This document shows positions 50,675 to 59,393 of a DNA stretch of 64,000 bases, in pieces. The stretch is from positions 884,647 to 948,646 of the forward strand of contig NZ_SODU01000002.1 in the NCBI RefSeq assembly GCF_004366075.1, given 5' to 3'. The DNA comes from Kribbella pratensis. GTDB lineage: Bacteria > Actinomycetota > Actinomycetes > Propionibacteriales > Kribbellaceae. Below the pieces are notes generated by a model. That model was given only the letters and a program-made list of their open reading frames with translations. It had not been told where the DNA came from and ran no database searches. A program made the position numbers and the translations under genes. Positions within the stretch are counted from its first letter, which is position 1; each line of letters starts with the position of its first letter.

Positions 50675-53026
50675 TCAGGCGGCGAACTGGTGTGCGCCGA
50701 CCTCGGCCGGCTCCAGCGCCAGATCCAGCACCTCACGGACGTCGCTCACCGGGTGCACGGTCAGCTCCGCGAGCACGGACGCCGGCACGTCTTCCAGGTC
50801 CGGCTCGTTCCGTTTGGGGATCAGGATCGTGGTCAGCCCGGCCCGGTGCGCGGCGAGCAGCTTCTGCTTCACCCCACCGATCGGGAGCACCCGTCCGGTC
50901 AGCGACACCTCACCGGTCATCGCGACCTCCGAGCGGACCGGCCGCCCGGACAGCAGCGACGCCAGCGCCGTTGTCATCGTCACACCCGCCGACGGTCCGT
51001 CCTTCGGGACGGCACCGGCCGGCACGTGGATGTGCGCGTTCCGCTCGGCCAGGTCACCGACAGGCAGCCCCAGCTCCGCGCCGTGCGAGCGCAGGTACGA
51101 CAGGGCGATCTGCGCCGACTCCTTCATCACGTCACCCAACTGCCCGGTCAACGTGACTCCGGTCGGGCCGGTCTCCTTGTCGGCCAGCGACGCCTCGACG
51201 AAGAGCACGTCACCACCCGCACCGGTTACTGCCAGTCCGGTCGCCACACCCGGAAGCGCCGTACGCTCCGCCGACTCCGGCGTGAACTTCGGCGAACCCA
51301 GGTACCCCTTCAGCCCACCGCCGTCGATCGTGAGGTTCCCAACGTCCTCGCCCAGAGCGAGCTTCGCCGTCACCTTCCGCAGGACCCGCGAGATCGACCG
51401 CTCGAGCTGCCGTACGCCGGCCTCCCGGGTGTACTCACCCGCGAGCACCCGGAGCGCCGACTCCTCGATGGTCACTTCGTCCGCCGTCAGGCCCGCCCGC
51501 TCCAGCTGACGCGGGAGCAGGTGGTCACGGGCGATGATGACCTTCTCGTCCTCGGTGTACCCGTCCAGCTGCACCAGTTCCATCCGGTCCAGCAACGGCG
51601 CCGGGATGGAGTCCAGCACGTTCGCCGTGGCCAGGAACACCACGTCGGACAGGTCCAGCTCGACCTCCAGGTAGTGGTCCCGGAAGGTGTGGTTCTGCGC
51701 CGGGTCGAGGACCTCGAGCAACGCGGCCGTCGGGTCGCCCCGGTAGTCCGCACCGACCTTGTCGATCTCGTCCAGCAGTACGACGGGGTTCATCGAACCC
51801 GCCTCGGTGATGGCCCGGACGATCCGGCCCGGCAGCGCGCCGACGTACGTCCGCCGGTGGCCACGGATCTCGGCCTCGTCCCGCACGCCACCCAGGGCGA
51901 CCCGGACGAACTTCCGGCCCATCGCACGCGCCACGGACTCACCCAGCGAGGTCTTACCCACACCAGGAGGACCGACCAGCGCCAGTACGGCGCCACTGCG
52001 GCGACCGCCCACGACACCGAGACCACGGTCCGCACGACGACGCCGTACGGCGAGGTACTCCGTGATGCGCTGCTTCACGTCGTCCAGGCCGGCGTGGTCC
52101 GCGTCCAGCACGGCCCGCGCCTCACGGATGTCGTAGCTGTCCTCGGTCCGCTCGTTCCAGGGCAGCTCGAGAACGGTGTCCAGCCAGGTCCGGATCCAGC
52201 CGACCTCGGGAGACTGCTCGGAGGTCCGCTCCAGCTTGTCGACCTCGGCCAGCGCGGCCTTCTGCACGTGCTCCGGCAGGTCGGCCGCCTCGACGCGGGC
52301 CCGGTAGTCCTCTTCCTCGGACTCGGCCTTGCCGTCGAGCTCGGCCAGTTCCTTGCGGATCGCGGCCATCTGCTGGCGCAGCAGGAACTCCCGCTGCTGC
52401 TTCTCCATGCCTTCCTGGACGTCCTTCTGGATCGTCTCGGAGACCTCGAGCTCGGCGAGGTGGTCCTTCACCCAGCCGATCAGCTTCTCCAGCCGCTCGG
52501 AGACGTTCGCGTTCTCCACCAGCCAGGACTTCTGCTCGTTGTTCAGGTACGACGCGTAGCCGGCCAGGTCGGACAGCTCCGCCGGGTCGTCGACCTGCTT
52601 GATCGAATCGATCACCTGGTACGCGCCGCGCCGCTGCAGCACCGAGGTGGTCAGGGTCTTGTACTCGCGGGCCAGCTCGACGGAGCGGTCGTCGGTGATC
52701 TCGTGCATCACCGTCGCGCCCACCCAGAGCGCCGCACCCGGGCCGGTGGTCCCGGCGCCGATGCGGACCCGCTGGGTCCCGCGGATCACGGCCGCCTGGG
52801 CACCGCCCGGCAGCCGGCCGATCTGCTCGATCTCACCGAGCGTCCCGGCCTTGGCGTATTTTCCGTCCAGCCGCGGGACCAGGAGCACCTGGTCCTGACC
52901 GGCGGCCTGCGCGGCATCGATCGCCGCCCGGGCCTCGCTGTCGGCGAGTCGGACCGGCACGACCATTCCCGGCAGGACCACGACGTCGTCCAGCGGCAGT
53001 ACAGGAAGATTCAACGTATCGGTCAC
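50675..53026 (-). CDS. lon: Endopeptidase La (Lon protease)
   Basis: ATP-dependent protease of 783 aa. The N-terminal LON substrate-binding domain (LPVLPLDDVVVLPGMVVPV) is followed by a coiled coil, an AAA+ module with Walker A GPPGVGKTSL (K358) and Walker B VVLLDEIDKV, and the proteolytic domain with S679 in PKDGPSAGV and K720 in IGGVKQK. GTG 53026 is preceded by AAAAGGG. A HAIR-like inverted repeat lies just upstream, suggesting HspR repression and heat induction, as reported for lon in Streptomyces. Confidence 0.97.
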   Translation of the reverse strand: MTDTLNLPVLPLDDVVVLPGMVVPVRLADSEARAAIDAAQAAGQDQVLLVPRLDGKYAKAGTLGEIEQIGRLPGGAQAAVIRGTQRVRIGAGTTGPGAALWVGATVMHEITDDRSVELAREYKTLTTSVLQRRGAYQVIDSIKQVDDPAELSDLAGYASYLNNEQKSWLVENANVSERLEKLIGWVKDHLAELEVSETIQKDVQEGMEKQQREFLLRQQMAAIRKELAELDGKAESEEEDYRARVEAADLPEHVQKAALAEVDKLERTSEQSPEVGWIRTWLDTVLELPWNERTEDSYDIREARAVLDADHAGLDDVKQRITEYLAVRRRRADRGLGVVGGRRSGAVLALVGPPGVGKTSLGESVARAMGRKFVRVALGGVRDEAEIRGHRRTYVGALPGRIVRAITEAGSMNPVVLLDEIDKVGADYRGDPTAALLEVLDPAQNHTFRDHYLEVELDLSDVVFLATANVLDSIPAPLLDRMELVQLDGYTEDEKVIIARDHLLPRQLERAGLTADEVTIEESALRVLAGEYTREAGVRQLERSISRVLRKVTAKLALGEDVGNLTIDGGGLKGYLGSPKFTPESAERTALPGVATGLAVTGAGGDVLFVEASLADKETGPTGVTLTGQLGDVMKESAQIALSYLRSHGAELGLPVGDLAERNAHIHVPAGAVPKDGPSAGVTMTTALASLLSGRPVRSEVAMTGEVSLTGRVLPIGGVKQKLLAAHRAGLTTILIPKRNEPDLEDVPASVLAELTVHPVSDVREVLDLALEPAEVGAHQFAA

Positions 53027-53046
53027 GCTGTCACACCCTTTTCCAA

Positions 53047-53067
53047 GTTGAGTCTGATGGGCTCAAC
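53047..53067. promoter_or_regulatory. HAIR-like element (HspR site) upstream of lon
   Basis: GTTGAGT-N7-GCTCAAC matches the HAIR consensus CTTGAGT-N7-ACTCAAG at 11 of 14 positions, with a perfect 6-bp inverted repeat and the correct 7-base spacer, centred about 31 bases upstream of the lon start. Confidence 0.75.
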
Positions 53068-53121
53068 CACAGGTGTAAGCAAGTAATTCCCGACGCTTCC
53101 CGACGTTCGCTGACGGTGAAA

Positions 53122-54240
53122 TCAGGCAGTCAACAGGTCGCCGATCTGGCGTAGACCGGTCAGGTCGTGCACGTCGTCGGCCAGTGCGGGCACCTCGACG
53201 GTCCGGATCGCGCGGTGACCTCGCCGGAAGCGTTCGGCCCGCTTGTGGTCGCCTACGACCTGCTGCATCTTGTCCGCGTGCAACCGCAGTACGGCGGCCG
53301 TCAGCGGCGACTTGTCCGCTTCCTCCAGCTTCTCGGCTGCGGCGAGTGACCGCTCCGCCGACAGTTCCGGCGCTTCCGTGTTCGTCACGCGGTTCAGCAC
53401 GACGCCCGCCAGCGGCATTCCCTCGGCCCGCAGCCGCTCCGCGAAGTACGACGCCTCCCGCAGCGCATCGTTCTGCGGCGAGGCCACGACGAGGAACGCG
53501 GTGTGCGACTCCCGGAGCAGCGCGACCGTCTGCTCGGCCCGCTGCCGGAACCCGCCGAACAACGTGTCGAACGCCGCCACGAACGTCTGTACGTCGGTCA
53601 GCACCTGAGCGCCGAGCACTTTGTTCAGCACCGACATCGCCATGTTCACCCCGGCCGACATCAGCTTGAATGGGCCACGAGCCGGCGCCAGGAGCAGCCT
53701 GAGGAAGCGGCCCTCGAGCAGCGACGCCAACCGCTCAGGCGCGTCCAGGAAGTCCAGCGCCGACCGCGACGGCGGAGTGTCCACGACGATCAGGTCCCAC
53801 TCGCCGGTCCGCTCGGCCTGCTTGTGCAGCTGCCCGAGCTTCTCCATCGCCATGTACTCCTGCGTGCCGGCGAACGACGAGGAAAGCGCTTGATAGAAGG
53901 GATTCGCGAGAATCTGCTCGGCCTTCTCCGGCGTCGCATGCTGCAGGACGACGTCGTCGAACGTCCGCTTCATGTCGAGCATCATGGCGTCCAGCCGGCC
54001 GCCGTTCTTCGCGTTCACCTCCGCCACCGCACGCGGGGTGTTGTCGAGCTCGGTCAGCCCCAGCGACTGCGCCAGCCGCCGGGCGGGGTCGATCGTGAGG
54101 ACGACGACCTTCCGGCCGCGCTCCGCCGCGCGCAGACCGAGCGCGGCCGCGGTCGTGGTCTTCCCGACCCCGCCGGAACCGCAGGTGACGATGATCCGCG
54201 TTTCGGCGTCGTCGATGAGCGCGTCCAGATCCAGATTCAT
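53122..54240 (-). CDS. ArsA/Get3-like ATPase, second of a pair
   Basis: A 372-aa P-loop ATPase of the ArsA/Get3 type: VTCGSGGVGKTTTAAALG (deviant Walker A with GKT), LTIDPARRLAQSLGL (switch I) and LIVVDTPPSRSALDFLDAPERL (switch II with DTPP). A hydrophobic stretch (PFKLMSAGVNMAMSVLNKV) follows. No arsenite-binding cysteines are seen, so an arsenite pump role is unlikely. In mycobacteria the equivalent pair (Rv3679/Rv3680) is described as an anion-transporter-type ATPase complex. The start overlaps the first ATPase's stop by 4 bases. Confidence 0.9.
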   Translation of the reverse strand: MNLDLDALIDDAETRIIVTCGSGGVGKTTTAAALGLRAAERGRKVVVLTIDPARRLAQSLGLTELDNTPRAVAEVNAKNGGRLDAMMLDMKRTFDDVVLQHATPEKAEQILANPFYQALSSSFAGTQEYMAMEKLGQLHKQAERTGEWDLIVVDTPPSRSALDFLDAPERLASLLEGRFLRLLLAPARGPFKLMSAGVNMAMSVLNKVLGAQVLTDVQTFVAAFDTLFGGFRQRAEQTVALLRESHTAFLVVASPQNDALREASYFAERLRAEGMPLAGVVLNRVTNTEAPELSAERSLAAAEKLEEADKSPLTAAVLRLHADKMQQVVGDHKRAERFRRGHRAIRTVEVPALADDVHDLTGLRQIGDLLTA

Positions 54241-55187
54241 GCCCGGAACTCCTCGGCCAGGTCGATCAGGGTGCCTTGGTCGATCCCGTCCGGCTGCAGC
54301 GTCAGCTCCGTCACCTGTTTGCCCAGGGCATCGATCCGGTCGCGGTTCTCGCGTTCGAGCCCGACCCGGATCGCGTGGTCGTGCGCCTCGCTCGCGAGCG
54401 TCTGCACGAGGTCGTCGCCGATCGTGAGACCGGCTGCCTTCAGGCCTCTGGTCAGCTCGGCAGCAGGCAGTTTCTCCTTCACCGCAAGGGCAAGTGCGTC
54501 GTCGTCGAGCGGGCTGTTGCGGACCATGTTCACCACGATCGACCCGATCCGCAGGTCCAGTGCCTCGAGTTGCCCGACCGCGTCGAGGGTCTCCTGGACC
54601 GGCATCTCCTCGAGCAGCGTGACCAGGTGGATCCGGGTGATGTCCGAGCGCAGCATGCCCATGATCGCGTCCGCCTGGTTGCGGATCGGTCCGACCTTGG
54701 CGAGTCCGGCGACCTCGGTGTTGACGTTCAGGAACGGCGCGATCCGCCCGGTCGGCGGGGCGTCCACCACCACGGCGTCGTACGCGAGCTTCCCGTGCAC
54801 CTTGCGGCGGGTGGCCTCGTACACCTTCCCGGTGAGCAGTACGTCGCGGAGCCCGGGGGCGATCGTGGTGACGAAGTCGATCGCGCCGACCTTCTCGAGC
54901 GCCTTCCCCGCGCGGCCGAGGTGGTAGTACATGTCGAGGTACTCCAGGAGCGCGGCCTCGGCGTCCACGGCCAGCGCGAACACCTCACCCCCGGCGGGGC
55001 CGTGCGCGATCCGGCGTTCGACGTACGGCAGGGGTGGTACGTCGAAGAGCTGGGCGAGACCCTGACGGCCCTCGACCTCGACCAGCAGGATCCGTTTGCC
55101 CTGCTCGGCCAGCGCGAGCGCCATCGCCGCCGCGACGGTGGTCTTCCCGGTGCCGCCCTTGCCGGTCACCACGTGCAGTCGCGCCAT
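54237..55187 (-). CDS. ArsA/Get3-like ATPase, first of a pair
   Basis: A 316-aa ATPase beginning MARLHVVTGKGGTGKTTVAAAMALALAEQGKR with a KGGTGKTT P-loop, then VEVEGRQGLAQLFDV and AVVVDAPPTGRIAPFLNV (the DAPPTGR motif). It is shorter than its partner. Both are encoded by one operon and probably form a heterodimer. ATG 55187 is preferred; the frame continues upstream over the divergent DUF4177 gene. Only 49 bases separate it from that gene's start. Confidence 0.9.
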   Translation of the reverse strand: MARLHVVTGKGGTGKTTVAAAMALALAEQGKRILLVEVEGRQGLAQLFDVPPLPYVERRIAHGPAGGEVFALAVDAEAALLEYLDMYYHLGRAGKALEKVGAIDFVTTIAPGLRDVLLTGKVYEATRRKVHGKLAYDAVVVDAPPTGRIAPFLNVNTEVAGLAKVGPIRNQADAIMGMLRSDITRIHLVTLLEEMPVQETLDAVGQLEALDLRIGSIVVNMVRNSPLDDDALALAVKEKLPAAELTRGLKAAGLTIGDDLVQTLASEAHDHAIRVGLERENRDRIDALGKQVTELTLQPDGIDQGTLIDLAEEFRA

Positions 55188-55236
55188 AGGTCCCAGGGTA
55201 GGACGTGTCCCGCGACACACCGTTAGAGTCCCCTTC

Positions 55237-55398
55237 ATGAAGAAGTTCGAGTACTTCACCGCGCCGCTGCTGGTCCACTCGACCAAGGAGATCCTGGACA
55301 ACTTCGGCCAGGACGGATGGGAGCTGGTCCAGGTGATCCCGGGCCTCAACCCGGAGAACCTGGTCGCCTACTTCAAGCGGGAGATCGAGGACAAATGA
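55237..55398 (+). CDS. DUF4177 small protein
   Basis: A 53-aa protein (MKKFEYFTAPLLVHSTKEILDNFGQDGWELVQVIPG...), the DUF4177 pattern with FGQDGWELV. It is conserved at this site in Actinobacteria, divergent from the ArsA-like pair and directly upstream of RidA, which it overlaps by four bases (ATGA). The function is unknown. Confidence 0.88.
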   Translation: MKKFEYFTAPLLVHSTKEILDNFGQDGWELVQVIPGLNPENLVAYFKREIEDK

Positions 55399-55856
55399 GC
55401 CACCCCGAGGAGAAGCTCGCCGAGCTCGGCCTGAAGCTGCCCGAGGTGGCCAAGCCGGTCGCCGCGTACGTCCCGGCCGTCCGGACCGGTGACCTGGTCT
55501 ACACGTCCGGCCAGCTGCCGCTGCGCGAGGGCACGCTGATCGCCACCGGCAAGGTCGGCGACGCGGTCACACCCGAGGTGGCCGGCGAGTGCGCCCAGCA
55601 GTGCGCGCTGAACGCCCTGGCCGCGGTCAAGGCGGAGATCGGCGACCTGGGGAACGTGAAGCGGATCGTGAAAGCGGTCGCGTTCATCGCCTCCACGCCG
55701 GACTTCACCGGCCAGCCGCAGGTGGCGAACGGGGCGTCCGAGCTGTTCGGCCAGGTCTTCGGCGGCGCCGGGCAGCACGCCCGGAGCGCGGTCGGCGTCC
55801 CGGTCCTCCCGCTCGATGCCCCGGTCGAGATCGAACTGATCGTCGAGGTCGGCTGA
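55395..55856 (+). CDS. RidA/YjgF family deaminase
   Basis: A 153-aa member of the RidA/YjgF/Rv3678c group: VYTSGQLPLREGTLIATGKVG, AAQQCALNALAAVKAEIG with VKAVAFIASTPDF, and the ending HARSAVGVPVLPLDAPVEIELIVEVG. Canonical RidA proteins hydrolyse reactive enamines/imines formed by PLP enzymes, using an arginine in the R-SAVG segment (R137 region), which is present. ATG 55395 overlaps the DUF4177 stop. Confidence 0.92.
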   Translation: MSHPEEKLAELGLKLPEVAKPVAAYVPAVRTGDLVYTSGQLPLREGTLIATGKVGDAVTPEVAGECAQQCALNALAAVKAEIGDLGNVKRIVKAVAFIASTPDFTGQPQVANGASELFGQVFGGAGQHARSAVGVPVLPLDAPVEIELIVEVG

Positions 55857-55862
55857 CCGCTC

Positions 55863-56735
55863 GTGCGGGACCTGAAGTCGCAGCTGATGACCGGCCGGAT
55901 GGCCGAGGTGGCCCTCGAGTACGCCGCGGGCACCCGGACGCCGGCCGATCCTCGCCCCGCCTCCACGGTCATCCTCCTCCGCGACCCACCACCGACCACA
56001 CCGGCCGCCCCACCCCGACCCGCCGCACCAGCGAGCGGGCGCCCGGAGGTCTATCTGCTGCGACGGCAGCGGACCATGGCGTTCGCTGCCGGGATGACGG
56101 TGTTCCCCGGCGGGCGGGTCGACGCGACGGATTCCACCGTCGCGGACTCCTGGTCGGGACCTTCGCCGGAGTGGTTCGGCGAGCGGCTCGGCTGCTCCGC
56201 GCAGACAGCCGCGGCGTACGTCGCCGCCGCCGTCCGCGAGACATTCGAAGAGTCGGGCGTCCTGCTCGCCGGACCGTCGGACGACTCGGTCGTCGGCGAC
56301 ACCACCGGAGCCGACTGGGAGGCCGACCGGGTCGCCCTGGAAACCCGTGAGCTGGGCTTCTCGGAGTTCCTGCACCGCCGCGGGCTGGTTCTGCGCGCCG
56401 ACCTGCTCGGCCCCTGGACGCACTGGATCACCCCGGAGTTCGAGCCCAAGCGGTACGACACCGCGTTCTTCGTCGCCGCGCTCCCCGCGGGACAGGTCAC
56501 CCGAGACGTGACGAGCGAGTCCGACCAGGTCACCTGGATCCGCCCGGCGGACGCGGTCGCGGCCGTCGAGGCGGGCGAGATGCTGATGCTGCCCCCGACG
56601 TACATCTGCTGCCACGAACTCTCGCAGTACGACGACGTCGCGGCGATCCTGGACGCGGCCGGCGCGCGGGAGATCCGCGCGATCATGCCCACCGTGCGCG
56701 TCGACGGCGACCAGGCCTATCTGGAGACCACATGA
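55863..56735 (+). CDS. Nudix hydrolase (NUDT19-like)
   Basis: A 290-aa Nudix protein. The strand with VYLLRRQRTMAFAAGMTVFPGGRVD leads into a stretched Nudix box ending AAVRETFEESGVLL, with an insertion of about 40 residues between the glycine and the REXXEE part, as in the NUDT19/CoA-diphosphatase-like group. The C-terminal region has WITPEFEPKRYDTAFFVA. Pro/Thr-rich residues (about 42-60) interrupt the first strands. The substrate is probably a CoA- or nucleotide-linked diphosphate, inferred only from the group. It overlaps the next gene by 4 bases. Confidence 0.88.
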   Translation: MRDLKSQLMTGRMAEVALEYAAGTRTPADPRPASTVILLRDPPPTTPAAPPRPAAPASGRPEVYLLRRQRTMAFAAGMTVFPGGRVDATDSTVADSWSGPSPEWFGERLGCSAQTAAAYVAAAVRETFEESGVLLAGPSDDSVVGDTTGADWEADRVALETRELGFSEFLHRRGLVLRADLLGPWTHWITPEFEPKRYDTAFFVAALPAGQVTRDVTSESDQVTWIRPADAVAAVEAGEMLMLPPTYICCHELSQYDDVAAILDAAGAREIRAIMPTVRVDGDQAYLETT

Positions 56736-57499
56736 ACGTCACCGAGTACGCCACCCTGGTGCGGGCCGACAATCCCGGCCTGATGACGCTGGACGGCACC
56801 AACACGTGGATCCTCCGTGCCCCGGACGCCGAGCGGTCCGTGGTCGTCGACCCCGGCCCGATGCTGGAGGACCACCTCCGCGCGGTCCTGGACGCGGCCG
56901 GCAAGGTCGCCGTCGTACTGCTGACCCACAAGCACCCGGACCACTCCGAGGGCGCCGCGTGGTTCGCCAACCAGGCCGGCTGTGGCGTACGGGCTGTGGA
57001 TCCCGAGTTCCGCATCCCCACCGATCACGCCCACGGCCTGACGGAAGGGGACGTGATCACCGCCGACGGCCTCCGGATCGAGGTGCTCCCGACGCCCGGC
57101 CACACGCTCGACTCGGTCTGCTTCTGGCTGCCCCAGGACGGCTCGCTCCTCACCGGAGACACCGTCCTCGGCCGCGGTACGTCGGTCGTCGCGTACCCGG
57201 ACGGTGCCCTGGGCCCCTACCTCGACTCCCTCGAGCGCCTCCGGGCCTTCGCGAACTCCCCGGCCGACGTACTCCGTCTACTCCCCGGCCACGGCCCCGT
57301 GATCGACGACCCGTCCGACGTCCTCACGTACTACCTGGAACACCGCCAGGACCGCCTCAACCAGGTCAAAACCGCCATCGCCGAAGGCCACACCACCCCC
57401 GAGTCCATCGTCGAGCAGGTCTACGCCGACGTACCCCAATCCCTCTGGCCCGCCGCCGAACGCTCAGTCCGAGCCCAACTCGACTACCTGAACCCCTAG
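56732..57499 (+). CDS. MBL-fold metallo-hydrolase (LACTB2/Rv3677c-like)
   Basis: A 255-aa metallo-beta-lactamase-fold hydrolase. It carries the metal motif THKHPDHSEG, LPTPGHTLDSVCFWL, LTGDTVLG and a distal LLPGHGPVI histidine, followed by a small C-terminal winged helix (RLNQVKTAIAEGHTTPESIVEQVYADVP), which is the LACTB2-type architecture. LACTB2 relatives are endoribonucleases, while others are glyoxalase II-like; this cannot be resolved here. In mycobacteria the corresponding gene lies next to crp. Here a repeat-flanked gene lies between them. Confidence 0.9.
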   Translation: MNVTEYATLVRADNPGLMTLDGTNTWILRAPDAERSVVVDPGPMLEDHLRAVLDAAGKVAVVLLTHKHPDHSEGAAWFANQAGCGVRAVDPEFRIPTDHAHGLTEGDVITADGLRIEVLPTPGHTLDSVCFWLPQDGSLLTGDTVLGRGTSVVAYPDGALGPYLDSLERLRAFANSPADVLRLLPGHGPVIDDPSDVLTYYLEHRQDRLNQVKTAIAEGHTTPESIVEQVYADVPQSLWPAAERSVRAQLDYLNP

Positions 57500-57510
57500 C
57501 TCCAGATGGG

Positions 57511-57599
57511 GTTGCCCACCGACCCGGAGGGTTGCCCCCTCATATTTTCAGTGGGTAACCCTCCAACCGAGGGGATGCCCACCGAGTTGGAGGGTTCGC
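57511..57599 (+). repeat. 89-bp interspersed repeat, copy 1
   Basis: About 90% identical to 58609-58697 with no gaps; all 9 differences are transitions. It contains nested inverted repeats: GGAGGGTT...AACCCTCC around TATTTTCAGT, and a second GAGGGGATGCCC module. It lies 11 bases past the MBL gene stop and just upstream of the AbiEi/DUF559-type gene. Confidence 0.9.
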
Positions 57600-57661
57600 G
57601 GTTATCCACAGGTTGGGGTTTGTGGCAGCCGGGGGAGGGCGATTCGGTTGATGCTTGGCTG

Positions 57662-58597
57662 GTGAATCCGAAGTTGAAGCTCCTCGCAGACACCCAGGGC
57701 GGGGTGTACAGCCGTGGTCAGGCCGCAGATTGCGGTTACACCCCAGGGCAGATCAACGACCGGATCCAGGACGGACGCTGGGAGCGGATCCGCCACGGGC
57801 AGTACGCCGAGGCAGTCGAGCTGGACCATCTCCCGGCGTGGGACCAGCAGAGCCTGAAGCATCGTCGACTCGTCCACGCGGTGATGAACTCGATGAGCCC
57901 CGGCAGGGTTGCCGTGAGCCATCAGTCCGCCCTGGTCCTGCACCGAGTGCCGCTGTGGGGGCCCGAGCTCGCAGAGGTTCACGTGAATCGACTCGACCGG
58001 CACCGTGGGGGTCGGATCGCCGGTGTCCGCCACCATCGCGGCAAGCTCACCGATGTCGATCTGACCGTCACGGACGGTCTGCTCGCGACGACCGTGCCGC
58101 GAGCCCTCTTCGAGACGGCGTGTACGTCGTCCTTCGAAGCGGCTGTCGTCAGCGCGGACGCCGTACGTCGGGATCATCCGATCAGCGAGGTCGACGTACA
58201 GCGTTTGCTGGAGGCTACCGAGTTCTGGCCGGGGAGTGCGACGGCGAGGGCGGCCCTCGGCTTCAGCGATCCGTTGTCGGAGTCGGTCGGCGAGTCGCGA
58301 TTCCGGGTGCTGGTGCATACCTATGGACTCCCCGCGCCAGTGCTCCAGGCGGTGTTCACCGACGCCGCCGGATTCGTCGGCCGGGTTGACTTCTTCTTCG
58401 CCGCGGAGCGGACCGTGGTCGAGTTCGACGGTTTGCTCAAATACGGCGACGGGGCACGGGAAACCTTGATCCGGGAGAAGCTGCGGGAGGACCGTCTCCG
58501 CGCCCTCGGACTGCAGGTCGTCCGCGTCACGTGGGCGGACCTCGACCACCCCGCCAGCCTCATCGCGCGCATCCGCGCCGCCTTCGCCCGCGCCTGA
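57662..58597 (+). CDS. AbiEi-like/DUF559-type protein (possible endonuclease or antitoxin)
   Basis: A 311-aa protein. The N-terminus (KLLADTQGGVYSRGQAADCGYTPGQINDRIQDGRWERIRHGQY) is the winged-helix 'AbiEi antitoxin N-terminal' pattern. The C-terminus (GFVGRVDFFFAAERTVVEFDGLLKYGD...REDRLRALGLQVVRVTWADL) is the DUF559/Vsr-like restriction-endonuclease fold with its acidic D-E-D-type residues. This architecture is common in Actinobacteria and of unknown role; a toxin partner is not visible. GTG 57662 fits the family start (NPKLKLLADTQGG); the frame is open to 57506, through the upstream repeat. It is flanked by 89-bp repeats and disrupts a conserved gene order. Confidence 0.8.
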   Translation: MNPKLKLLADTQGGVYSRGQAADCGYTPGQINDRIQDGRWERIRHGQYAEAVELDHLPAWDQQSLKHRRLVHAVMNSMSPGRVAVSHQSALVLHRVPLWGPELAEVHVNRLDRHRGGRIAGVRHHRGKLTDVDLTVTDGLLATTVPRALFETACTSSFEAAVVSADAVRRDHPISEVDVQRLLEATEFWPGSATARAALGFSDPLSESVGESRFRVLVHTYGLPAPVLQAVFTDAAGFVGRVDFFFAAERTVVEFDGLLKYGDGARETLIREKLREDRLRALGLQVVRVTWADLDHPASLIARIRAAFARA

Positions 58598-58608
58598 CCC
58601 GACCGAAC

Positions 58609-58697
58609 GTTGCCCACTGATCTGGAGGGTTGCCCCCTCGTATTTTCAGTGGGCAACCCTCCAGTTGAGGGGATGCCCACCGAGCTGGAGGGTTCGC
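58609..58697 (+). repeat. 89-bp interspersed repeat, copy 2
   Basis: Second copy, starting 11 bases after the AbiEi/DUF559-type gene. Here GGAGGGTTGCCC and GGGCAACCCTCC form a perfect 12-bp stem around a 15-base loop, and TTGCCCACTGA pairs perfectly with TCAGTGGGCAA as an alternative fold. It ends 19 bases before the 3' end of the convergent crp gene, so it could serve as a terminator. Confidence 0.9.
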
Positions 58698-58715
58698 CGG
58701 CGGGCGGGAGTGGGG

Positions 58716-59393
58716 CTAGCGGGCGCGGCGTTGGAGGCGGTCTACGTCGAGGAGGACTACCGAGCGGGGTTCGAGGCGGACCCAGCCGCGGGAGGCGAAG
58801 TCGGCGAGGGCCTTGTTGACGGTTTCGCGGGAGGCGCCGACCAGTTGGGCGAGCTCCTCCTGGGTGAGGTCGTGGTGGACGTGGACGCCGTCGTCGGCGG
58901 TGCGGCCGAAGCGGCTGGCCAGGTCCAGGAGGGCCTTCGCGACCCGGCCCGGTACGTCGGAGAAGACGAGGTCGGCCACCACGTCCGAGACCTTGCGGAG
59001 CCGGCCGGCCAGCTGCAGCAGCAGGCCGCGGGCCACCGCGGGGCGGCCGTCGAGCCAGCGGAGCAGCTCGTCGTGGGTCAGCGACATCAGCTGGGCGTCG
59101 GTGACGGCGGTGACGGTCGCGGACCGCGGTCCCGGGTCGAACAGCGACAGCTCACCGAACATCTGGCCCGGCCCGAGCACGGCGATCAGGTTCTCCCGGC
59201 CGTCGGCTGAGGTGCGGCCCAGCTTGACCTTGCCCTCGACCACGACGAACAGCCGGTCACCGGAATCGCCCTCGTGGAACAGCACCTGACCGCGGCGCAG
59301 CCGGCTCTCGGTCATCGATGCGGCCAGGGCGTCGGCCGCCTCGTCGTCGAGCTGACTGAACAGCGGTGCCTGTCGGAGCACTGCGGCATCCAC
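58716..59393 (-). CDS. crp: Crp/Fnr-family transcriptional regulator (cAMP receptor type)
   Basis: A 225-aa regulator with an N-terminal cyclic-nucleotide domain (RRGQVLFHEGDSGDRLFVVVEGKVKL...GQMFGELSLFDPGPRSATV, including the FGELSLF...R phosphate-binding cassette) and a C-terminal winged helix (LTQEELAQLVGASRETVNKALADFASRGWV). It matches mycobacterial CRP (Rv3676) and corynebacterial GlxR in layout and context, being divergent from nth. GTG 59393 has AGGAGG upstream. Expected to be a global cAMP-responsive regulator. Confidence 0.94.
   Translation of the reverse strand: MDAAVLRQAPLFSQLDDEAADALAASMTESRLRRGQVLFHEGDSGDRLFVVVEGKVKLGRTSADGRENLIAVLGPGQMFGELSLFDPGPRSATVTAVTDAQLMSLTHDELLRWLDGRPAVARGLLLQLAGRLRKVSDVVADLVFSDVPGRVAKALLDLASRFGRTADDGVHVHHDLTQEELAQLVGASRETVNKALADFASRGWVRLEPRSVVLLDVDRLQRRAR

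Noticed and set aside
50252..53086. A 944-codon plus-strand frame across lon and the PBP gene
   Set aside because: It is antisense to Lon with its full catalytic set; the composition (Arg/Leu/Gly/His) is that of a codon-bias shadow.
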